Source: Chitinivorax sp. B | GTDB taxonomy: Bacteria; Pseudomonadota; Gammaproteobacteria; Burkholderiales; SCOH01 | Direction of reading: 5' to 3' | Assembly: GCF_005503445.1 (NCBI RefSeq) | Contig: NZ_SCOH01000015.1 | Location: forward strand, 1 to 64,000 | Length of the DNA: 64,000 nt | Shown here: positions 57,659 through 64,000 of the stretch, in pieces | How positions within the stretch are numbered: position 1 is the stretch's first letter | How the letters are laid out: each line of letters begins with the position of its first letter | The notes under the pieces: model-generated | The model's input: the letters and a program-made list of their open reading frames with translations, nothing else | Told to the model about the DNA's origin: nothing | The model's database searches: none | Program-made: the position numbers and the translations under genes

Positions 57659-60600
57659 CCCAAGCCTGACTGGTCTCGATGTTGTCACCGACGATGCACT
57701 GGCGGGCTTCCGCCTGACGCGGTTGGAAGTCTACAACTGGGGCACCTTCGACGGCCGGGTGTGGACATTGACACTGGATGGCCGAAATGGCCTCCTGACC
57801 GGCGACATCGGCTCGGGCAAGTCCACCCTGGTCGATGCGATCACCACGCTGCTGGTCCCGGCCAACCGTGTTGCTTACAACAAGGCAGCCGGGGCGGACA
57901 GCAAGGAACGCACGCTGCGTTCGTACGTACTGGGGCATTACAAATCCGAACGTAACGAGGTGACCGGTACGGCCAAACCAGTCAGTCTGCGCGATACCAA
58001 TCAATATTCGGTCATTCTTGGCGTGTTCCACAATGCAGGTTACAACCAGACGATCACTGTGGCGCAGGTATTCTGGCTGAAAGACCCCCAAGGCCAGCCC
58101 GCACGCTTCTTTGTGGGGGCGGAACGTGACTTGTCGATTGCTGGTGATTTCACCCAGTTTGGCACTGACATTGCTCAGTTGCGTAAACGGCTGCGAAAAC
58201 TGGGGGCGCATGTCGACGATAGCTTCAAAGAGTACTGTGCCTGGTTCAAGCGCCGTTTCGGCATTGATAATGATCAGGCGTTGGAACTGTTTCACCAGAC
58301 GGTGTCGATGAAGTCAGTGGGGAATCTGACCGATTTCGTGCGTAGTCACATGTTGGAGCCCTTCGATGTGGCGCCGCGTATCTCGGCACTGATCACCCAT
58401 TTCGACGATCTGAACCGTGCTCATGAAGCCGTGCTGAGGGCCAAACATCAAGTTGTGCTGTTGACCCCGCTGGTGGCCGATTGCCAACGCCATGAAACCA
58501 TGGTGACGCAGATTGATGAGCTGCGCTGTTGCCGAGACGCACTGAAAGCCTATTTCGGCCGCCTCAAACTGGGTTTGCTGACGCAGCGGATGGCCGCGCT
58601 GCAAGCGGAATGGGACAAGCTGGATGCGTTGGTGTCGCGACTGAATGAGCGCCGGGATCAGCAACGTAGCCAGATCGACGAACTGAAGCAAGCCGTGGCA
58701 AACAATGGCGGTGACCGCCTGGCCCGGTTAGCAGCTGAGATCAACAAGCTGGAAACGTTGCGTAACGCCCGCCAGGCAAAGGCCGAACGTTATGCGGCCC
58801 TCACGACCAACCTTGGAGAGCCGGCGGCAACGGATCAAGTGTCATTTTTGGCGCAACGGGCACAGTTTGTTGCCATGCAGGAAACCTTGGCCAGCCAGGA
58901 CGCCGATCTGCAGAATACCTTGACCGAGAACATGGTCACCTTGCGGCAAGGCCGTCAGGCTCACGCGGAACTGTCTGCTGAAATTGACAGCCTGAAGCGG
59001 CGGCGAAGCAATATCGACGATCAGCAGATCCGTATCCGTGCTGCCTTGTGTGCGGCGTTGGGGATTACTGAAGTGGCAATGCCATTTGCAGGCGAGCTAC
59101 TGCAACTGCGGGACGACGAGCGCGACTGGGAAGGTGCCGCAGAACGCCTGTTGCGTAGCTTCGGCCTGTCGCTATTGGTCCCGGACGAGCATTATGCGGC
59201 TGTCGCGGATTGGGTGGATCGTAGTCATCTGAAAGCCCGGTTGGTGTATTTCCGGGTGCGGGCGATACGTGGCAGTGAGTTGCCAATGTTGCACCGTGAT
59301 TCGTTGGTGCACAAGCTGATCATCAAGCCCGACTCACCGTTCTATGACTGGCTGGAACGCGAACTGGCGCATCGCTTCGATGTGGCCTGCTGTACTACGC
59401 CGGATCAATTCCGGCGCGAGGCGCGTGCCATGACCCAGGCCGGACAGATCAAAGATCCGTCGGGGCGGCACGAGAAAGATGACCGGCACCTGATTACTGA
59501 TCGCAGCCGCTATGTGCTGGGTTGGACCAACGCAGCCAAGATCGATGCCATGTCCGCCAAGTGCTGTCAGATGGAAGCGATGTTGGCAGGTACGGCCAGC
59601 CGCATCAGCCAGATACAGGCCAAACGGAATGCTTTGACTGAACGCTTGACCAGTTTGGCCCGCCTGCAGGAATTCATTGATTTCAATGAGCTGAACTGGA
59701 CGGTGCTGACCAGCGAGATTGCCGCGTTGACCGATGAGTTGCGTCAGCTGGAAACGGCATCTGACGTATTGACGCAGTTGACCAGCCGGCTTCATGCGGT
59801 TCAGGAAGGGTTGGCGCAGACTGAATCGACACTGGACGTGGCGCGAGACAAGCGATCCAGGCTTGCGCAACGGCGCAGCGATGCCGATGTGCTGAAAGCC
59901 AAAACACATACCTTGTTGGCCGGTGAAGCCGACAGCAGTGCGCTGACCGACAAATTGCAGCCCATGCGGGCAGAGGCGTTGGGTGAACATCATCTGACGG
60001 TCGAATCCTGCGATGGCCGTGAGCAGGAGGTACGTGACTGGCTGCAAAAGCGCATTGATGCAGAGTCACAAAAACTGCAGCGGCTGCGAGATCGGATCAT
60101 TCAGGCGATGATGGCCTTCAAGGAGCATTTCAAGCTGGAATCGGCCGAGTTTGACGCCAGCATCGATGCTGCCTTTGAGTACCAGAACCTGCTGATGCAA
60201 TTGGGTCGTGACGATTTGCCACGTTTTGAAGCCCGTTTCAAGGAGCTGCTCAACGTCAATACCATCAACGAGATCGCCAACTTCAACGCGCAGTTGGCTC
60301 GGGAGCGGGAAACCATCAAGGAACGGATCGCCCGCATCAACGAATCGTTGACGCAGATTGATTACAATCCGGGGCGTTACATCGAACTGGCTCTACAGGT
60401 GACGCAGGATGCCGATATCCGAGATTTTCAGGGTGAACTGCGTGCCTGTACCGAAGGTACATTGACTGGATCGGACGATAATCAGTATTCCGAAGCCAAG
60501 TTTCTGCAGGTGAAAGCCATCATCGATCGCTTTCGTGGCCGTGATGGGTTGTCGGATCAAGATCGGCGTTGGACGGCAAAGGTCACCGATGTCCGCAACT

Positions 60601-61019
60601 GGTTTGTATTTGCCGCCAGTGAGCGATGGCGGACGGATGATACTGAATATGAGCATTATTCGGATTCCGGCGGCAAATCGGGTGGGCAGAAAGAAAAGTT
60701 GGCCTATACCATCCTGGCTGCTAGCCTCGCCTATCAGTTTGGGTTGGAGTGGGGGGCGGTACGCTCGCGTTCATTCCGATTTGTGGTGATCGATGAGGCA
60801 TTTGGCCGTGGTTCGGATGAATCGGCCCAATATGGCCTGCGCCTATTCGCCAAGCTCAATCTACAGTTGTTGATCGTGACTCCACTGCAAAAAATCCACA
60901 TCATCGAGCCGTTCGTATCCCATGTGGGCTTTGTGCATAACGAGTATGGGCGGGCTTCCAAGTTGCGCAATCTGTCCATTGAGGCCTATCAGGACGAGAA
61001 GGCGAGGCTGCTGCAATGA
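57651..61019 (+). CDS. jetC: Wadjet protein JetC (SMC/MukB-like ATPase)
   Basis: From ATG 57651 (GGAG upstream) the protein is 1122 residues. Walker A is GDIGSGKST with Lys57; the ABC signature region is [15 protein letters not shown], and Walker B is [11 protein letters not shown] with Asp1048/Glu1049. Two long coiled coils (about 270-490 and 670-900) flank a hinge-like middle. It is the motor that extrudes plasmid DNA for cleavage by JetD. It overlaps jetD by 4 bases. All ATPase motifs are intact. Confidence 0.95.
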   Translation: MNDPSLTGLDVVTDDALAGFRLTRLEVYNWGTFDGRVWTLTLDGRNGLLTGDIGSGKSTLVDAITTLLVPANRVAYNKAAGADSKERTLRSYVLGHYKSERNEVTGTAKPVSLRDTNQYSVILGVFHNAGYNQTITVAQVFWLKDPQGQPARFFVGAERDLSIAGDFTQFGTDIAQLRKRLRKLGAHVDDSFKEYCAWFKRRFGIDNDQALELFHQTVSMKSVGNLTDFVRSHMLEPFDVAPRISALITHFDDLNRAHEAVLRAKHQVVLLTPLVADCQRHETMVTQIDELRCCRDALKAYFGRLKLGLLTQRMAALQAEWDKLDALVSRLNERRDQQRSQIDELKQAVANNGGDRLARLAAEINKLETLRNARQAKAERYAALTTNLGEPAATDQVSFLAQRAQFVAMQETLASQDADLQNTLTENMVTLRQGRQAHAELSAEIDSLKRRRSNIDDQQIRIRAALCAALGITEVAMPFAGELLQLRDDERDWEGAAERLLRSFGLSLLVPDEHYAAVADWVDRSHLKARLVYFRVRAIRGSELPMLHRDSLVHKLIIKPDSPFYDWLERELAHRFDVACCTTPDQFRREARAMTQAGQIKDPSGRHEKDDRHLITDRSRYVLGWTNAAKIDAMSAKCCQMEAMLAGTASRISQIQAKRNALTERLTSLARLQEFIDFNELNWTVLTSEIAALTDELRQLETASDVLTQLTSRLHAVQEGLAQTESTLDVARDKRSRLAQRRSDADVLKAKTHTLLAGEADSSALTDKLQPMRAEALGEHHLTVESCDGREQEVRDWLQKRIDAESQKLQRLRDRIIQAMMAFKEHFKLESAEFDASIDAAFEYQNLLMQLGRDDLPRFEARFKELLNVNTINEIANFNAQLARERETIKERIARINESLTQIDYNPGRYIELALQVTQDADIRDFQGELRACTEGTLTGSDDNQYSEAKFLQVKAIIDRFRGRDGLSDQDRRWTAKVTDVRNWFVFAASERWRTDDTEYEHYSDSGGKSGGQKEKLAYTILAASLAYQFGLEWGAVRSRSFRFVVIDEAFGRGSDESAQYGLRLFAKLNLQLLIVTPLQKIHIIEPFVSHVGFVHNEYGRASKLRNLSIEAYQDEKARLLQ

Positions 61020-62188
61020 GTTGGACGCAACCGGCCGATCTCTGTGCGCAAGTACAGCGATGGTGGGATCGTGGTGAGCTGCTTGCAGCCCTGGTTACGG
61101 GGGAGGCGTTGTATCCTCGACGCCTGGTGCTAAAAACGCCGAATTCTGCGGACTTGTCTGATCACTTTGAGGCTGTACGCAACTGGATCGCCGCCTTGCG
61201 TACCCTGACCTGGTGCCGTATTGAATGGCGTCAAGTGTCGCACAGGGTGCTGGGTAGCAATGCCGTGCCGCAGACTGCCTGGGTCGATGATTTGAATGCC
61301 GCACTGGGCGCGATCGGCCGCAAGCAGGAGGCGGGGCAGTTTACCGCACTGCTTACCCTGACTCGGCAACACCAGCCCAGTTTGCTGCCGTGGCTTGCCA
61401 AACGACCGTTACGGGCGCTGGAACTGGCTGAGGCGTGGCCGTGTTTGTTGTCGATCGTTGGCTGGCTGCAAGCCCATCCCCGGCCTGGTATCTATTTGCG
61501 GCAGGTTGATCTGCCAGGGGTGGACAGCAAGTTCATCGAAACCCATCGTAGCGTGCTGTCGGAATGGCTGGATCTGGCGTTGCCGTCCATATCGGTGGAG
61601 GCAGGTTGTACCGGCGTGGCACAGTTTGCGGCACGCTATGGATTTCGCGACAAACCGGCACGGGTTCGCTTTCGCCCCCTGGATGATGGGTTGATCATGT
61701 TACCTGGCGCGACCCGGCCAGATATCACGCTGGATGCGGACAGTTTCGCAGCGTTGGATTTACCGGTAAGGCGGGTGTTCATTACTGAAAACGAAATCAA
61801 TTTTCTGGCTTTTCCCGATATGCCGGGCAGCTTGGTTATCTTCGGTGCAGGATACGGTTGGGACGCGCATGCTGGAGCCAAGTGGTTGAACCGGTGCACT
61901 GTGCATTACTGGGGTGACATCGACACCCACGGTTTTGCCATTTTGGATCAGTTACGCAGTCGCTTTGCCCATGTCGAATCGTTGTTGATGGATGGCGCCA
62001 CGCTGCATGCGCATCAATCGGCCTGGGGCAAGGAGCCCAACCCGGTACGGCATGATTTGCCCAGGCTGACGGATCAGGAGAAAGTGATCTACGACCAGCT
62101 GCGTGACAACGATATTCAGGTAGATCTGCGGCTGGAACAGGAAAAGGTGGGGTTTGCCTGGCTACAAACTGCACTGGGTAAGCTATAG
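61016..62188 (+). CDS. jetD: Wadjet protein JetD (DUF3322/DUF2220 Toprim nuclease)
   Basis: The 390-residue JetD has an N-terminal DUF3322 region and a C-terminal DUF2220 Toprim domain related to topoisomerase VI subunit A. Likely metal residues are Glu258 in [14 protein letters not shown] and Asp301/Asp303 in [16 protein letters not shown]. It cuts plasmid DNA after JetABC loop extrusion. Its ATG overlaps the jetC stop (ATGA), so all four proteins are translated together. Confidence 0.94.
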   Translation: MSWTQPADLCAQVQRWWDRGELLAALVTGEALYPRRLVLKTPNSADLSDHFEAVRNWIAALRTLTWCRIEWRQVSHRVLGSNAVPQTAWVDDLNAALGAIGRKQEAGQFTALLTLTRQHQPSLLPWLAKRPLRALELAEAWPCLLSIVGWLQAHPRPGIYLRQVDLPGVDSKFIETHRSVLSEWLDLALPSISVEAGCTGVAQFAARYGFRDKPARVRFRPLDDGLIMLPGATRPDITLDADSFAALDLPVRRVFITENEINFLAFPDMPGSLVIFGAGYGWDAHAGAKWLNRCTVHYWGDIDTHGFAILDQLRSRFAHVESLLMDGATLHAHQSAWGKEPNPVRHDLPRLTDQEKVIYDQLRDNDIQVDLRLEQEKVGFAWLQTALGKL

Positions 62189-62277
62189 AGCATGTTGGCC
62201 CGCTATGGCCGTGTCATGTGACGTCTGCTATGCTGCAACGCAGCTCAATTCCCCAGCAAAATTGGACGTTTCCTATC

Positions 62278-63405
62278 ATGGCTTCCATTCTTCTATTACA
62301 TGCTACCGCCGGGGCTGGCCACACGCGTGCTGCACAGGCTGTGGCGGCTGCATTGCTGGCAAATGACCAGACCGATGTCCAGGTGACTGATATTCTGGCC
62401 TGCACCAGTTCCCTGTTCCGCAAGATGTATGTGAAGTCCTACATCGATCTGGTGCAGCATGCGCCCAGGTTGTGGGGGTATCTATACGAAAAGCACGACA
62501 AAATGCGAGCGGCAGACAGCAAGACTGCGCGTACACGGTTGTTGTTCGACAAGGCGAACAGCCGTCGCTTCAAGGACTTGCTGACAGAAACGAACCCCAA
62601 GGTGATTCTGTGTACACATTTTCTGCCATTGGAACTGCTATCCGATCGTAAGCAGCGTGGCAAGCTGACCACGCCGGTGCATGCGGTGATCACCGATGTC
62701 AGCCCACATGCATTCTGGGTTTATCCGCATATCGATCATTATCATGTTGCCAATGCAGCCAGTGCCCGCGAGTTGGAATGCAAAGGGATTCCACCAGAAC
62801 GTATCAGCGTGACAGGTATTCCGGTTGATCCGATCTTTGCGCAGCAGACGTCGGCCCCGCAGATGCGTGCCCAATTGGGTTTGCCGGAGCGGCCAACCGT
62901 GCTGTTGCTGTCTGGTGGGTTTGGGGTGGGGCCGTTGCTGGACATGTTGAACTCGTTTGAAGGTGAGGACTGCGGCCTGAGCCTGGTGGTGGTTGCCGGC
63001 CGCAATGCCGAACTTGAAGCGGCTTGTCATGAACGAGCGCAAACGTTGAAGACGCCCGTAACAGTCCATGGCTTCGTCAACAATATCCATGAGCTGATGG
63101 ATGCGGCCGACCTGGTGGTGACCAAGCCCGGTGGGCTGACCACCAACGAAATCCTGGCAAAGGGCAAGCCAATGGCCTTGGTGGCGCCGATCCCAGGCCA
63201 GGAACAACGCAACTGTGAACACCTGCTGGAGGAAGGCGCGGCTGTGCGGCTGTATGATGTAGCCGATGCACGCTGGTTCTTCACCCAGTTGTTCAGTAAC
63301 GCTGAAAAACTGGCCAGCATGCAGCATCACGCTCGTCGTGTTGCCCGGCCACAAGCTGCCATGCACATTGCTGACCACCTGTTACAGCAGTTGGTGGACG
63401 GTTGA
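62278..63405 (+). CDS. MGDG synthase-like (MurG-type) glycosyltransferase
   Basis: From ATG 62278 it is 375 residues and starts MASILLLHATAGAGHTRAAQ, the GAGH loop of MGD1/UgtP-type diacylglycerol glycosyltransferases (PF06925). The C-terminal donor domain has LLSGGFGVGPLLDMLN, NNIHELMDAADLVVTKPGGL and TTNEILAKGKPMAL. These enzymes add galactose or glucose to diacylglycerol. A longer start at 62218 lacks the family N-terminus. A phosphatidate phosphatase gene follows 18 bases later. Confidence 0.9.
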   Translation: MASILLLHATAGAGHTRAAQAVAAALLANDQTDVQVTDILACTSSLFRKMYVKSYIDLVQHAPRLWGYLYEKHDKMRAADSKTARTRLLFDKANSRRFKDLLTETNPKVILCTHFLPLELLSDRKQRGKLTTPVHAVITDVSPHAFWVYPHIDHYHVANAASARELECKGIPPERISVTGIPVDPIFAQQTSAPQMRAQLGLPERPTVLLLSGGFGVGPLLDMLNSFEGEDCGLSLVVVAGRNAELEAACHERAQTLKTPVTVHGFVNNIHELMDAADLVVTKPGGLTTNEILAKGKPMALVAPIPGQEQRNCEHLLEEGAAVRLYDVADARWFFTQLFSNAEKLASMQHHARRVARPQAAMHIADHLLQQLVDG

Positions 63406-63423
63406 TGCAGAGCGATTGCTGGT

Positions 63424-64000
63424 ATGCAGAATATTATTGATGACGGCTGGGCCACCTTGGGAGGCTATCGTTTTTCCGGGCGCTTGACGGCGGATACGCA
63501 TCGCCCAGCTGCAGCCGGGAGTGGCCGGCTGCGTAGCACCTATCGTACACTGCGCATGCTGTTGGCCAGCAGTGCCGACGGCCCGGTCAATTGGTCGGTA
63601 GGTGGGCTGCATTGGGCTACCCGAGCAGACGAACACGGGTATTGGAGTTTGTCCGCAAATCAACCTTTACCACTTTCACCAGGTTGGTACCCTATCAGCA
63701 GCACCATTCCGCATAGCAGCCAAGCCCATGTGCTGGTGCCGGACCCACATAACCAGGTCGGCATCATTTCTGATATCGATGACACGATTCTGATTTCGGA
63801 TATCTTCAGCAAGCGAAAGCTGGTCAAGCATGCATTGACGTTACCGCCAGAAGCCCGTCTGGTTGTGTCCGGCATGCCGGCCTTCTATCGTCAGCTGCTG
63901 GCAGTCAATCCCAATCCAGCACTCAGCCCAGTGTTTTATGTCTCGGCAACACCCAGGCAACTGACAGACAGCTTGCGACGTTTTCTGGCCAGGCACCAGT
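63424..64000 (+). CDS. App1-type phosphatidate phosphatase (partial, runs off the window)
   Basis: The frame from ATG 63424 stays open to the end of the window (at least 192 residues). It has the HAD-type catalytic motif VGIISDIDDTILISDIF and VFYVSATPRQL, characteristic of DUF2183/App1 proteins, which dephosphorylate phosphatidate to diacylglycerol. It lies 18 bases after the glycosyltransferase gene, and its product would be that enzyme's acceptor. The ribosome site is weak. Confidence 0.88.
   Translation, partial: MQNIIDDGWATLGGYRFSGRLTADTHRPAAAGSGRLRSTYRTLRMLLASSADGPVNWSVGGLHWATRADEHGYWSLSANQPLPLSPGWYPISSTIPHSSQAHVLVPDPHNQVGIISDIDDTILISDIFSKRKLVKHALTLPPEARLVVSGMPAFYRQLLAVNPNPALSPVFYVSATPRQLTDSLRRFLARHQ

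Overview
The window is bacterial chromosome from a betaproteobacterium, probably Neisseriales or a close relative. That is an inference from gene content and order: leuC-entericidin-leuD-leuB-asd-fimV-truA-trpFBA-accD-folC-SPOR-cvpA-purF-metZ, plus DUF4936 beside ygfZ. Base composition looks mid-50s % G+C and fairly even. I saw no prophage and no transposase gene.

Layout. (1) 1-19.7 kb is a dense plus-strand housekeeping block: the tail of a membrane transporter, leucine synthesis, aspartate-semialdehyde dehydrogenase, a large FimV polar-hub protein, truA, a second FimV-like protein without LysM, tryptophan genes, accD, folC, and the SPOR-cvpA-purF set. (2) 20-30.7 kb is a sulfur amino acid neighbourhood: metZ on plus, then on minus the reverse transsulfuration pair (cystathionine beta-synthase and gamma-lyase), a cystine-type permease and binding protein with no ATPase, and metNIQ. 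(3) 31-43 kb holds envelope and signalling genes: a Sel1 protein, a DUF4124 protein, two tandem periplasmic binding proteins, a chemoreceptor, a TadA-acetyltransferase fusion, a YjfB-like motility protein with a small mobile element at its stop codon, ygfZ, and a 1374-residue PAS/GAF/GGDEF/EAL protein. (4) 43-49 kb has four tandem tRNA-Asn genes, an AsmA-like protein, a PEP-CTERM protein behind a sigma-54-type promoter, and a second chemoreceptor. (5) 48.8-55.1 kb is a catecholate siderophore precursor operon (entC-E-B-A) with a Fur-type box, divergent from a DAHP synthase gene that would feed chorismate into it. (6) 55.6-62.2 kb is a complete Wadjet-type jetABCD operon, an SMC-like anti-plasmid defence system. 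(7) 62.3-64 kb pairs an MGDG-synthase-like glycosyltransferase with an App1-type phosphatidate phosphatase that runs off the window, suggesting glycolipid synthesis from diacylglycerol.

The most distinctive observations are the intact Wadjet operon, the TadA-GNAT fusion, the two-gene glycolipid module, the sigma-54-type promoter before the PEP-CTERM gene, the Fur/aroG arrangement, the 111-bp MITE at the yjfB stop codon, and terminator-like hairpins placed directly before the metZ and tadA start codons. No system here looks entirely new to me; several arrangements deserve comparison across genomes.
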